In this document: positions 11,070 to 22,440 of the stretch, one piece after another
Numbering within the stretch: the first letter of the stretch is position 1
How the letters are laid out: every line of letters begins with the position of its first letter
Assembly (NCBI GenBank): GCA_947561395.2
Contig: OX387184.1
Span: 44,382,766 to 44,446,765 of the forward strand
Direction of reading: 5' to 3'
DNA: 64,000 bases
Source of the DNA: Buxus sempervirens
Taxonomy: Eukaryota > Streptophyta > Magnoliopsida > Buxales > Buxaceae
The notes under the pieces: generated by a model
Databases searched by the model: none
What the model was told of the DNA's origin: nothing
Seen by the model: only the letters and a program-made list of their open reading frames with translations
Position numbers and translations under genes: made by a program

Positions 11070-12689
11070 TGTGAGACATGGGAAAAATCAATCCAGTGAC
11101 TTTCCGGTCATCACACGGGATTCATAAAATGAGAGAGTCGCCACCATTCTTTTTAGGTGTGAATGAACACCAAAATCATCAAAATAAGCACAAAAGGGTA
11201 AATCTAGATTAAAAAGAATTCCACTTTAAAATAAAAAATCCAAAGATGGGTAAGGGGATTAGATTATGAATGGGGGAAGGTGTTAGGCATCCCCATTCAC
11301 CCCACACAAGGTGGTTGCCAAGTGTTGTTCATGCTCAAAATAAAGAAAGCTTGCTAATTAAAATAATCAAAAAGGCTTGAAAAGGATTAAACACATGTAT
11401 GATCCCTCCACATGAGAAGTCCAATGAATCTTAGACTTTTTTTTATGGAAGTATCACTTCTGGGACATCACTATTAAATGGAAATTAAAGCAAAACTTGA
11501 ACACAACCAATTTAAGACAAATCCGGAAAATTCGGTAAAAGATGGAGCCATTTGTCTTTAAATCATCCAAATCAAATTTAAATTGAATCAAACCAAATCC
11601 ATTTGAAAGATTATGATAAATAGAAGACTCAGGAAAATGTTCAAGTAGATCCGATTAAAATCCTAAGAGTTATGCTTGTTTGAAATTCACTGTTATAAGT
11701 TTATAAAAGTGGCAAGTGGGCAACTTTGAAAACCTATTTGTGACAATTGGCTCCATATAAATCTTTGAAAATTTGTAAGAATGAAGTATGTGGTGCCATC
11801 TTTCGAATGAAATATGCCTCACACAGAAATTCATTCGGATGTGACTTGTGTGACCCCACGAACATGCCCAAAGGATCACAGATCAATACAGAATTGTGCT
11901 ATAGGGCAGTTCTGAGTAAATCAGACACACAAGACACAAATGAAATCAAAAAATTTTGAAACCAATTGGATTTGAAAGCATACTCATAAAGGAAAACACA
12001 AAAATCAAAATCATTTAGATCGAACTTAAATCGAGCACATGGTGCTCAGTCAAAGTGACAGGTTCAACAATCTGGCCTGAACTGACCTGTCGACTTTGAT
12101 CGAATGGTGTCAAAAATCCACTTCATAAAAATGGCTGAAATTTTACAGACAAAAGCTAGACAGTCTCACCTTTCACATGTCTTTAGAATCACTCCAAAAT
12201 TCATACGGATGATGAAGTTATGAGTGTCCGAAGTTAGGGTACAGATGCTGTCCAGTTTTGACATTTTTAAGTAAAATCAACCCAAAACAATGATCAAATG
12301 TGTGTAATCCGTGCAATCCAAACCAAAATCATTGGAAAAAGTATTGAAAAACCTCCAGGAGGAAATAGGGCACTAATTTGGCTCACCATTCTCTTCGATT
12401 GGAGAGAATATACCAAAACCCCTAAAACGGAGCAAAAATGCCCAAAACAGAAAAATTAGACCATGAGGTCTTCAATATTCATAGATAAACTTGCTTGTAT
12501 CCTTTTGAAAATCATTAAGAAATGTCCCAGAAATGCTTGGGGCCATTTATTTCAGATTTATCAAAATGAATACGATAGATCCAAAATACAAGCCGATTCG
12601 GAAAAAAACAAGTGCGATGTGTGCATATGTAAAAATCATCTCTTTAAATCAATACATCACAACATATAGCATTAAAAGTACATTAATCA

Positions 12690-12950
12690 AATGGGTTCTA
12701 TATCTAGGGTTCCATTCCTATTCTCGTTTCCCTTAGTTCTCTTCGCCTTTTTCGACTAGAAATAATCTTGGGGTACTTTGAGTAGGGAATGGGGTTTCAC
12801 ACAATCATAGGCCATTCAAGAGGGTTCTATGACTAAGGGTCAATTCCCATTCTCGTTTCCCCTAGATCTCTCTTCACGTTTTACGGCTAGAGAGAGTCTC
12901 GAGGTACTTTGAGTAAGGAAAGGGGTTTCAAACACAAACAGTAGGCCATT
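12690..12950. repeat. Tandem repeat, two units of about 130 bp, in LTR A
   Basis: Units start near 12690 and 12820. Each carries GGGTTC-ATTC-CATTCTCGTTTCCC, then CTTGGGGTACTTTGAGTA or CTCGAGGTACTTTGAGTA, then GGGGTTTCA. LTR B has the counterpart in the other orientation, with units of 159 bp (16541-16960). Confidence 0.7.
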
Positions 12951-13022
12951 ATTCTACAGAAAGGTAGAAGAAGAGAACTAACCCTAGAATTTTAAAAACA
13001 GAAAATTAAAAGAGGGTTAGGG

Positions 13023-15307
13023 TGTAAAACCCCAATATTTTCTAAGGATTATTTTTTTTATTTATTATTTATGTGGACGAATCAACTTAAGGAGCTGTGT
13101 GTATATGTAGGAATTTCGGTGGAAGAGCATGTACGGAATCAGGGATTTTCAAAAATTTGTCGAGCGGCAAGTTAATTATGGAAGGTATAAATACTTAAGG
13201 AAAATTAGGTTTGTAGCTTTCGGAATACTCGTATACCTTTGCTAAAGGCAATTGCGGCGATTGATTTAGGTTTGGGAGAGAAGAAGAACTATTAGTTTTC
13301 CTCCTTCCGATCTATGTGTTCGAGTCAAGGTTTTTAGAAGGGTTTCCTCTTGCGAACAGAGGAGCAACTGGGCGACGATAGCAAGCAGACGACGAGTGAC
13401 TGTTGGTGATCGGCCGTGGTTCGAGTAGTTGCGACTGTTGGTGATCGGACATGGTTCAAGTAGTTTCTGTTGCTGGGATATAAATGTGCAAGAGGTGAGT
13501 AGCATCGTTTTAAAACTGGGTTTTGGATTGGATTCATGAGTTTGGTCTTGATGCATATGTTTTCTGGAAAAAGACAGTCCGAGCGTGAGTTTTTTTTAGG
13601 ATTGTTAGAGATAAATATAAAGGTGTTTAGAATAATTTCAAAACTGGTTTAAACATCTTCTGGGGATAGTAGGAGACTAAGAAAATTGTTACAGACAGAA
13701 AAATTTCAGTTAGTCGTGGAGATCTGGAATTAACAGAGACTTGAAAATCGGTGGTAGCATCTGCCAACTGGTTTGAGTCTGCGCAAGACCGAATTTTCTT
13801 ACCGCCAAGCTCGCGCTCATCGCGCGCCTATCTCCCGCCGAGCGGATTTCCTTAACACCAAGCTCGCGCTTATCTCGCACCTAGAGTTATTTGAGTTAGC
13901 GCAACATGTTATTTTACTAATGACTTATTGCCGACCTCGCGCCAAGCGCCAGAGGTCAGTGCAAGCCCCAAATCTTTGCCAAAATGTGAGATTTGACCAA
14001 TCAAGCTAGATTTTAATACTTTGAGGGTTCAAGCACTTAGCATTGACTTGTTTAGGATCTTAGAAATTCTTTTACCTGTTTCAAATGCTCTGTGATTATT
14101 AAGTGGGAATTATTGGAAATCCTGAGGAGTTTCCAAGGTGAATTTTAGGCTATCGGTAGATGATGTTATGGTTCCAGAACCCTAGGAGTTCATGAAGTAT
14201 TCTTTTGTTATACACTTGTACTTGATTGAGAATTGATTTACCTGGTTTTCCTGGATTAAAGGTTTTTAAATGTATTTACAATGATTCTCTTGGTGTGAGT
14301 AAATGGATTATATCAACTGGTCTTGTGTTATGAGCTTCGATTAATTTTTGAAAGTACATGAGGTACTGTTCGGGTCTAGAGGGACATGTGGTGAACTGGT
14401 TGAGTTATACATGATGTTGAACGTATTGTTTTATTGTGATGTCAGGATTGTGATTTTACGATGGTTTACTATTTTGGTTTAGCTTGTCCTGGATCTATGC
14501 TTAACCTTAGTAATGTAATGTTATTGTTGGTTGTTGTAATTGCATGGCCTTGTGTGTTGCCACGACCAGTGTAGAGTAGCTAGAAACCCTAAGTAGGCCT
14601 GGTTGTCAATGCCGAAACCCGAGGAGTAGGCCGGCATTGGATGTTGAAACCCTGAGTAGGCCGTCATTTCAGAGTTTCCCAAAACCCTGAGTAGGCCGGA
14701 ACTGTGTACATGGAGGTGTGGAGTGTCTACTTGGCATGTTTAATTTATCAACTTAACAATAGTCATGACATTGACCAATCGATGTGTTGTCAGTATTGAA
14801 TTGAAATGTGATTGGAAACGATTATTGATTTGAATTTAAACTTGGAGATTGTATTGGTTGCTTAATCGTACTGGTTATTTATCGATGCATAATTTGAACT
14901 GTTGTTAACTATTTCTGCATACATATGCTACTCGCTGAGATATTCGTATCTCACTATTTTGTTTTTGTTTTGTTTTTCAGATACTCGAGGTGAGGCGACT
15001 ACTGGGGTAGATTCGACTGAGACATATAGGGAGGAAGATTACTATTACATCCCTTAGACCTGTACGTTATTTTGATTTGAACTTTTGAATTAATTGAATT
15101 TTTGAGGTGTAATAAAATACATTGAGGTTGAACCATTTGATCTTAGTTAAGTTTGAATATTGAATTCTTAGATACAGTGTGATTGTACACTCTGATATGG
15201 TTTAGTTTAGGTGATTATCCAGCGATCACAAATGATTAAGATCCTTACCTAGCACTCTGTGAGACGTGTTATATCTTTATTGAACAACACGGATCCAGGG
15301 CGTTACA
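13023..15307 (+). mobile_element. Solo Del/Tekay-like LTR with TAGGG target duplication
   Basis: Starts TGTAAAACCCCAATATTTTC and ends GGATCCAGGGCGTTACA (2285 bp). It is flanked by perfect TAGGG duplications at 13018-13022 and 15308-15312. There is no internal region, so it is a solo LTR. It lies inside solo LTR A and is therefore younger. Contents in order are a TATA box TATAAATA at 13186-13193, a GC-rich block with GCTCGCGC and GCGCC words (13785-13960), and four degenerate GAAACCCTGAGTAGGCC units (14580-14700). A short CGAGGTGAGGCGAC segment is shared in position with other Del LTRs. Reading frames such as 13266-13556 (minus) are not convincing genes. Confidence 0.92.
13186..13193 (+). promoter_or_regulatory. 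TATA box of the Del-like solo LTR
   Basis: TATAAATA lies about 163 bp from the 5' end of the LTR, a plausible U3 promoter position. Confidence 0.5.
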
Positions 15308-15408
15308 TAGGGCTTACCTGGGTTCTGGAAGCAATGGGGCAGAGGTTCCCTTCTTCACTTGGAGCTCTTCAATCTCCAACTCTTGGCCATTTGCTTGAGG
15401 AGGGGCCT

Positions 15409-15420
15409 CCTATTTATAGG
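15409..15420 (-). promoter_or_regulatory. TATA box of LTR A
   Basis: The minus strand reads CCTATAAATAGG. The identical 12-mer occurs in LTR B (16333-16344) and in the Del-like LTR at 20455-20466. In LTR A and LTR B it lies about 165-310 bp downstream of the palindrome array. Confidence 0.6.
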
Positions 15421-15582
15421 CAAAGGCTAGGGTAAGGGGTGCCCTAATGCTAGACACAAAATGATGTCTAGAATCCACCAACTTAAACCCTAAGGCTATT
15501 TCCGGAATTCCCACTCTTAGAACAGGGATAAGACAGTAAAAAGCAAAAACTTTCGGAATTCCTCAATTTTGAGCAAAAATAC

Positions 15583-15728
15583 TTGTATCCGACAACTCAG
15601 GTCGGATACAAGTAATAATCCTTATATCCGATGGAATCCATCGAATACAATAAAAAATTATTGTATCCGATGAATTCTGTCGGATACAAAACAAAAGCCT
15701 TTTATCTGATGTTTTGTATCGGCTACAA
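15583..15728. repeat. Array of four GTATCCGA palindromes in LTR A
   Basis: Four hairpins lie at about 15583-15612, 15623-15650, 15660-15688 and 15701-15728. The first is TTGTATCCGAC with arm GTCGGATACAA around a CAACTCAG-like loop. The others keep the TATCCGA / TCGGATA arms with different loops. Arms are imperfect in the second and fourth. Confidence 0.85.
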
Positions 15729-15801
15729 AAAGGCAAGCTAATTTTTTATGACTTTGGCCAACTTATTCATTATTTCCACAGCGTAATTTGGGGTGTCTAC
15801 A

Positions 15802-15924
15802 ATATTCAAGATATTTTATTCCTCATATCCTTTCGTCCTTTCTCTGCATTTTTGCCACGTGGGCAGTTTTTCTGCATTTCTATCTCAGGGTTTGACTTGC
15901 TCTTAACTACCCAATCTGGACCCC
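15802..15924 (-). mobile_element. Ogre-like LTR copy B, middle piece
   Basis: Between the two opposed solo LTRs lie 123 bp matching copy A at about 6920-7050: ATATTCAAGATATTTT, CCTTTCGTCCTTT, GCCACGTGGGCAG, then CCAATCTGGACCC. This shows both solo LTRs inserted into the same older LTR. Confidence 0.8.
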
Positions 15925-16026
15925 TGTAGACACCCCAAATTGCACAGTAAAAATGATCAATAATCAGTAAAAATCACTATCTCCTTGGAAACCAGCACAA
16001 AATTTGAGAAAATGAGTTTTTTTCTT

Positions 16027-16169
16027 ATATCCGACAACTCAGGTCAGATACAAGCGTATTTCTTCGTATCCGATGGAAAATGCCGGATACAAGTAGCCCT
16101 CAATGTATCCGGCAACATATGCCAGATATACATAGGCGCTAGTGTATCCGACCTGACATGTCGGATACA
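16027..16169. repeat. Array of four GTATCCGA palindromes in LTR B
   Basis: Hairpins lie at about 16027-16052, 16066-16090, 16104-16132 and 16143-16169. All use GTATCC(G)GA-type left arms and TC(C)GGATAC-type right arms with 6-11-nt loops. The last is GTGTATCCGAC with GTCGGATACAT. Loops differ between units, so the arms are what is conserved. Confidence 0.85.
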
Positions 16170-16332
16170 TTAGTTTTGCTCAAAATTAGGGTTTTCCGAA
16201 AGCTTTCACCTTTTACCATCATATCCCTCATTAAATGAGTGGAAATTTCGGAAATAGCCTTAGGGTTAAGGTTGGTGGGCTATAGACCTTATGTTGTGTC
16301 TACCACCTCACCAACCCTAACCCTAGCCTTTG

Positions 16333-16344
16333 CCTATAAATAGG
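16333..16344 (+). promoter_or_regulatory. TATA box of LTR B
   Basis: CCTATAAATAGG sits downstream of the palindrome array, the position expected for the U3 promoter. Confidence 0.6.
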
Positions 16345-16540
16345 AGGCTCCTCTTCAAGCAAATGGCCAACAACTCTTGTCAAGAACTTTTGCCAAGAAG
16401 AACTCCGAGTGAAGAGGGAAACCGCTGCGGAACTGCTTCCAGAACCCAGGTAAGCCTCAAACCTATCTTTAATTTTCTGTTTTTACATTCTAGATCTAGA
16501 TCTCTTCTTCTACCTTTCTATAGAATAAGGCCTTGATGTG

Positions 16541-16960
16541 TGTATGAAAACCCTTGCCCGGCTCAAAGTATCTCAAGACTCCCTCTAGCCGTAAAACGTG
16601 AAGGTGGGATCTAGGAGAAACGAGACTGGGGATTGATCCTAGTGCTAGAACCTCTTTTGAATAAGTCTTTTGAATCTGTGTAAACAGTTCTATATTCAAA
16701 GTACCCCAAGATTATCTTGAAGAACCGTGTTTAACGGGGAGAGAGAACTAAGGGAAACGATAATGGAACGGAAACCTAGGTTGTTCTAGAACCTTTTTTT
16801 ATTGATCTAAATGCATGCTATAAGCCTTGTGATTCTATGAAAACCCTTTCATATTCAAAGTACCCCAAGATTATCTTGAAGAACCATGTTTAACGGGGAG
16901 AGAGAACTAAGGGAAACGATAATGGAACGGAACCCTAGGTTGTTTTAGAACCCTATTTTG
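16541..16960. repeat. Tandem repeat in LTR B, period 159 bp
   Basis: Two nearly identical units start at 16692 and 16851 (ATATTCAAAGTACCCCAAGA, later GGGGAGAGAGAACTAAGGG and GATAATGGAACGGAA). A more diverged third unit precedes them from about 16541. The near identity of the last two suggests recent duplication. Confidence 0.8.
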
Positions 16961-18411
16961 ATTGATATGAACGCATACTATCTTTGCTATGTTGTTTGAA
17001 TGGTTTTTACACTTACACATACATGGCACGTGATTTTGGCGGGAGAGGCTTGTATTTTGGATTTATTACATTTATTGTGATAAATCTTAAATAAATAGCC
17101 CCAAGCAATTCTAGAATGTCTTTAAATGATTTTCAAGTGATTTTGATCTATCTTGCACGGATCACACACCTCTTGTCACTGTTTTGAATTGATTTTCTCC
17201 AAAAATGGCTTAACTTGACAGCAACTGTACCCCAACTTCGGACACTCGTAACTTCATCGGCCAGATGAATTTTGGAGTGATTCTAGAGCCATGGGAAAGG
17301 TGGGGCTATCTAGTTTATGCATGTAAAATTTCATTAATTTTTATCAAGCGGATTTTTGACACCTCTCTGTTGAAGTTAATAGGTCAGTTCTGATCTGAAT
17401 ACAGAACTTGTCACTTCGACTGAGCGCCATGTGTTCGTTTTAAGTCCGATTCGAGTGATTCTTATTTCTGAGTTTTCCTTTGGAAGTCTAGTTTCAAATC
17501 CAGTTGGTTTCATAATTTTTTGACTCCATTTGTGTTGTTGGTAACAGAGTTACTCAGAGCTGTTCAACAGCACTTTTCTGGGTAAATCTGTGATCTTCGG
17601 GGCCTGTTCGGGAGACCACCCAAGGCACATCCGAATGAATTTTTGTATGAGACTAGTTTCATCTGAACGATGGCCATACAGACTTCACTCACACCAAATT
17701 TCATGGATTTATATGGAGCCGATTTTTCTAAATGATTTTCCAAAGTTGCCCACTTGTTACTTTTAACCATCTCCAGCAGTAGATTTTAAAGGAGCATAAC
17801 TCCTAGGATTTCAACCGGATTTAGTTGAAACTTTGCATGAGTCTCTTATTTACCATAATCTTTCAAATGGATTTGGTTTGATTCAATTTAAATTGGATTT
17901 GAATGATTTCAAGACTAATGGTTCTTGCTTTTACCGAATTTCCTGGATTTAACTCAACTTGGTTTTGTGCAACTTTTGCTTTGATTTCCATCTTTTGGTG
18001 ATATTCCAGAAATGATATTGACATAAAAGAGGACCTGGAATCCATTCGGATCTTCATGTGAAGATATCATACATTTGTCCTTTTTCAAGGTTTTTAATGA
18101 TTTTTAGCAAGCTTTCTTACTTTTTTGCATGAACAAACATTTTGCAACCACCTTGTGTGGGTGAATGGGGGTGCCTAACACCTTCCCCCGTTCATAATCT
18201 AATCCCCTTACCCATCTCTGGATTTGATTTTCAAGTAGAGTTAATTTTACTCTAGAATTTGCCTTTTAGCTCTTTTTGCATATTTTTGAATCTTTTGGTG
18301 TCCATTCACACACCCGAAAATTCTGAATGGTGGCGACTCTCCCACTTTTTACGTTGAGCCCGTGTGTTGACGGAGGGGAAATCATCCCGGTGATTTTTCC
18401 CATGTCTCACA

Positions 18412-18431
18412 ACCCTGATTCTGGCAAACTC
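18412..18431 (-). mobile_element. Ogre-like LTR copy B, last visible piece
   Basis: ACCCTGATTCTGGCAAACTC matches copy A at about 7052-7071 and then breaks at the start of a Del-like LTR. The rest of copy B is not found in the window. Confidence 0.7.
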
Positions 18432-20117
18432 TGTAAAATCCTAGATTTTAGTAAAAAAATAATTATACTTAATAAAAAAACTAACTGAGTTATTAATAAT
18501 ATGCAGTGGTTGAGGATTTGGTTCAACCCGGAGAAGACCAAAGTGAACCGGAGGACAACTTGGAAAGTTAATCTAAGGTGAGATTTTTAAGTTAAATTAG
18601 AGAGAATTTTTAGATATTGTTATTCAGATTATTATAGTGTAAAACTAATTAAAAATAAAATAATAAGGGAGATAGCCGAACCCCATAAAGAGAAGGTTGA
18701 CCTACATTCTTGGGTTGGTTTGAATTATTGATGGGGCTGATTTTGTGTGGTTGAATGAAGAGGGATTGAGGGTAGGGTTATAAAAAGAATGTATATTAGG
18801 GTGAAAGAGATAGCATGGGTAATTTAGTAAAAGGAAAAGAATTAATAAAATAACCTAAGTGTGCATGTGGCTATTCACGTTCAACTCCAAAAGAATAGCC
18901 GCACGTCCTCTTCACCTCTCCTACTCTTCTCATTGTCTTCTTAAGATCAAACCCTAATCTCAAGTAACTGTTAAAGCAGATCTCTCAGAAGGAAACAAGA
19001 GGATTTTCGTTCAGTAAAACCCAGGTAAGATCAAACTATAAGAGAAGTTCTGTTTTTGGGAAAACATGATCATGAGTCCTTAAAGTGTGTGTTTTGATCC
19101 AGACGAGATCAGGGAGTTGCTGGGCTCGTTTGGAATAGTTTGGGGTGATATTGCATTGCTTTTAGAGGAGGTTTAAGTTCCAAAAACATGTAATTAATCC
19201 ATTTAAATCTTGCACAAAAATAATTCGTGTTTATTCGATATTCATGGTTATTTGGTGATTTGATAAGTTGTATTCATTATTTATGATGTTTTACTTGTTG
19301 GAAATTATTCTAAAATGTTTATAAAGTGTTTTAGAATGATTTAGAATGGATTTGATGCATTAGATATTGAGTTGTGGAATTTTTATTGAATTTCGTAAAC
19401 TTGTGGATTTTTAACGTATCGGGCCGCCCGAGCAGTCGCTCAAGCGCCCTTTGTTTATTTTGAAACCCGAGAGCAATTTTTCCAGGTTAAGTTGATGCCT
19501 AAACAGTCGCTCGAGCGACCTATCGAGTGACCAACCCTGAAATGACCTATTGTGTAAGGCCGCTCGAGCGCCCTGTCTATCAAATTTTTTGAAATTTGTC
19601 TTTCAACCTAGTTTTTCACTACCAAAATGTTTTATCAAATTTTAACCTATGTACCATCAAGTTTAAGGTATTTGGGGATTGTTTGCACTGTCAGATGTTT
19701 AAAATTCAATTTTGTAAAGATTTTGGGTAGATGTTTCCAAAGAGGCACTTTTACTTGTTTCCATTGTTCCAAAAGGATTTTACTTTTAACCAAAGTTGGT
19801 TTTGTGAATTCATAAACTTGTGTTAAGGTGATATGAAGGTATTTGGTGCATCGATGGACTCAATACACATCCGGGACATATTTGCTCGTTGAAACCCGAA
19901 GTTTTGGACATATGACTTGGTGCATTCTGTTTTGGTTTTTGAGTCACTGTTGTGACAAGGCAGGTGCCTAATTTATTATTTCTGCCGGACTGATTTGGTA
20001 ATACGGATAAGGTTCTGTATTTGTGGGTGTTATTGAGAAGTATATCCATTCGCTAGTTTGTTTTCTCACTGTTGAGTGGGCTTAGCAGTTATATGGATCC
20101 ATAGAATAGCTAGTAAG
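18432..20117 (+). mobile_element. Del-like LTR, 5' part
   Basis: Starts TGTAAAATCCTAGATTTTAG directly in LTR copy B. It contains the GC-rich block with GCTCGAGCG words (19420-19580) and the conserved box with ATGGATCCAT at 20093-20102, followed by AGCTAGTAAG. It is cut at 20118 by the next LTR start. The LTR piece at about 22440-24069 is of the same subfamily (same box ending AGCTAGTAAGTG). Confidence 0.65.
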
Positions 20118-22440
20118 TGTAAAACCCTGATTTTTGTCTAATGTTAAATTGAAGATTAATTAATAATTTTAATAAGAATATTATGTGAATATTGCAAATA
20201 ATAGATAGGCAAGGGTGATTTTGGAATTTCTGGAAATTAAATGAGGATAGATTTAATTAAAAGCAAGTGATGGTTATAAAATTTAACTGAATAAAAGATA
20301 ATAATGTGTTAAGAATTATTATGTTGCCTTGGGTGCTGGATTGATTATATGTTAGAAAGGCAAGGGTCTAATCAAAGGATAAATAAGTGATAGTGTAGAA
20401 GAATTCTGCGGGTGAGCATTCAGCAAAGCATGAGATAGTTGAGAGCCATCAAAGCCTATAAATAGGCGGCTCAATTCAGCTTATTGGTTTTTTGTTTGCT
20501 GAGATCTGAGAGAGAAGAAGAGGTGAGCTAGGGTTTGGAGTTGGATATGGAGATTTTCTAGTGATCAGAGAGCTCGATCGGTGGCGGTTTGATTATTGTT
20601 CGAGAGTGTGTGAGGAGCTCTTGGCGGCAGCACTTTGATCTAATTGAGAGCTGCAATTCTCAGCAAATAGGTGCGAATCTCAGGTAAGTTTAGTTAATTA
20701 GGTGTGATTCAGTTAAATCCTATCAAAGGAATGCAAATCTAGTGAGATCTGACCAGAAATTGGAATCTCATAGGTTATTCGTGAATTCCATCCTGGAGGC
20801 AAATATCAGAGAACTCGTTGAGGGATTGAAGAGATTCTTGACTGTGTTGCTTCAAATCTGTAAGTAGCTCTAGATTTATTCGCAGTTTTGCAACCGATAG
20901 TAAGATTTAATTTGGATCCATAAGTTGCAATCTACAAATATCAATGGAAATCTGTTTTAAGAGCAAATAATCATTTCGGAGCATGAACCTAAGTAAATTA
21001 ATTTCAAATTTATTTTATAAGACTATTAAAGGTGTTAGGAGTTTAGTTTTGTCTTCATAGAAATTTAAATTTAGGTCAGTCATGTTGTTCTCGACCTAAC
21101 AGAAGGTAGTTTTCACCGTCGGGAAAAATCAAAGGCATGCGCTGAGTGCTGCTTACTGAGCCCACTCAATGGCAGCTCAGCGGTAGTTAACTTGTTGGGT
21201 GCGCCGACCTGGCGCCTAGTGCCATTTACTAACCTGAGGTCAGTGCAATTAACCCAATATCCAGTTCTGGTTCGGCTAAGGGATTTAATGGAAAATTCTA
21301 AATTTTAAAGGTTCAAACACTTATCTTGAGGCTAGATTGATATATTAGAAACATTTCTAAGTGATGGTAAGCTTGAAACTTTCTATAAATTTATGGGGAA
21401 AGGTTATGATGAATAATAGCTAGGTTTTAAGAGTTTGTTAGTGAGATTGTTGCTAGTTGGATATTATATGTTCCTAGGTTTGCTTTAACTCCTGTTTAAT
21501 ATTAAATTTTAGTTTGTGATATTTTAGACTATTTAACAGATTATATTGTGCTGGCCCGTTTTATAAAAACAACCTTTCTTGAGCATAATTTCTTAAATAT
21601 ATGAATACGATTGAATCTTAATTATTAACATTGGTTTTCACCTCGAATTTAGACGGGATTGTTATGATTATGAAATCTTTACATCAAATCGTTTTTATGC
21701 GGATTCTACGCAAAGAGGATTTTTAAATTGAATATGGACATTGGTTTTCTGGTTTGGAATTGGTTTTCCTCCATGTACTTGGAGAGACGGATTGTGATGC
21801 CCTGTGTATCTTAGGATGTTGTTACCTCCGTGTATCTCGGGGATGCCCCATATAGCTCGGGATGATATGATTGAGATTGAGATGGGTTGTGCTTACTGGA
21901 TTTCTCTGTTGGTTTTGGTTTTAGAGTCTAGTGGGCATAGCTCGATATGGATCCATGTTAGGAGCTAGATAGTGGAAAGGAGTGTTCTTTGCTAGTCGTA
22001 ACACTTTGTTCACGCACATGTTCCACCATGTACCTTGGTGAGGCCTTCGCTGTATCTGGTTGGCTGTGGCTATCCCTCATTTTATCGTGTATCTCGAACT
22101 ATAACTGGATTAGTACTTGCCAACCCATTACTGTATCTGGATGGGTTCTCCCGCAATAAGTCGATGACCGTGTAGCTCGGCTTCGCACTTAAGCCGGGAG
22201 GTGGCACAGTAAGCTTGGTCTTACACTAGTTAAAGGCAGTCTTATTTCATGAGTCCTGCGGGGACTTATTGACTGCGGATTTGATGTTACATATATGTTT
22301 GTTAAACTGGATTACTCTTGTATCTCATACTGATCGATGGTTTACTGTTGAATTACTCGGATTATTCGGAACCGATGTATTATCTAGAAACTTGTGGATT
22401 GATGTATTTGATCATCTGGAATAGCTTAGAATATTTAGAA
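20118..22440 (+). mobile_element. Del-like LTR, second of the pile
   Basis: Starts TGTAAAACCCTGATTTTTG within the conserved box of the preceding LTR. It has a CCTATAAATAGG TATA box (20455-20466), a GC-rich GCGCC block (21135-21260), repeated GTATCTCGGGATG words (21790-21870), and the conserved box with ATGGATCCAT at 21947-21956. A TTTCATGAGTCCT segment is shared with the next LTR. The right boundary is approximate, because the sequence grades into another LTR copy without a clear CA end. Confidence 0.55.
20455..20466 (+). promoter_or_regulatory. TATA box of a Del-like LTR
   Basis: CCTATAAATAGG lies about 340 bp inside the LTR that starts at 20118. It is identical to the TATA boxes of LTR A and LTR B, although the LTRs are otherwise unrelated. 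Confidence 0.5.

Larger units (their letters stand above)
11070..15801 (-). mobile_element. Solo LTR 'A', minus orientation, with a nested LTR
   Basis: On the minus strand it starts TGTAGACACCCCAAATTA-like at 15801 and ends CCCATGTCTCACA at 11070. A perfect 5-bp target duplication, ATATT, flanks it (11065-11069 and 15802-15806). Removing the nested Del-like LTR (13023-15307 plus one TAGGG) leaves about 2.44 kb. It has no internal coding region, so it is a solo LTR formed by recombination between the two ends of an element. It is the same family as 15925-18411 and 63817 onward. It contains a palindrome array (15583-15728), a TATA box (15409-15420) and a roughly 130-bp tandem repeat near 12690-12950. 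Confidence 0.9.
15925..18411 (+). mobile_element. Solo LTR 'B', plus orientation, same family as LTR A
   Basis: Starts TGTAGACACCCCAAATTGCA and ends CCCATGTCTCACA (2487 bp), with no internal coding region. Flanks are ACCCC (15920-15924) and ACCCT (18412-18416), a target duplication with one changed base. It contains four palindromes (16027-16169), a TATA box (16333-16344), a 159-bp tandem repeat (16541-16960) and a GGTGGCGACTC motif at 18329-18339, 72 bp from its 3' end. It is in inverted orientation to LTR A, which lies only 123 bp away. Confidence 0.88.

Noticed and set aside
15583-15728. CRISPR or terminator hairpins
   Set aside because: Palindromes of variable arm and loop in an LTR U3 region; no constant repeat with unique spacers and no bacterial context.
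22200-22215. End of the LTR starting at 20118, because GTAAG follows ACA and also precedes the LTR start
   Set aside because: LTR-like sequence continues across this point with segments shared by neighbouring LTRs, so the matching five bases are likely chance.
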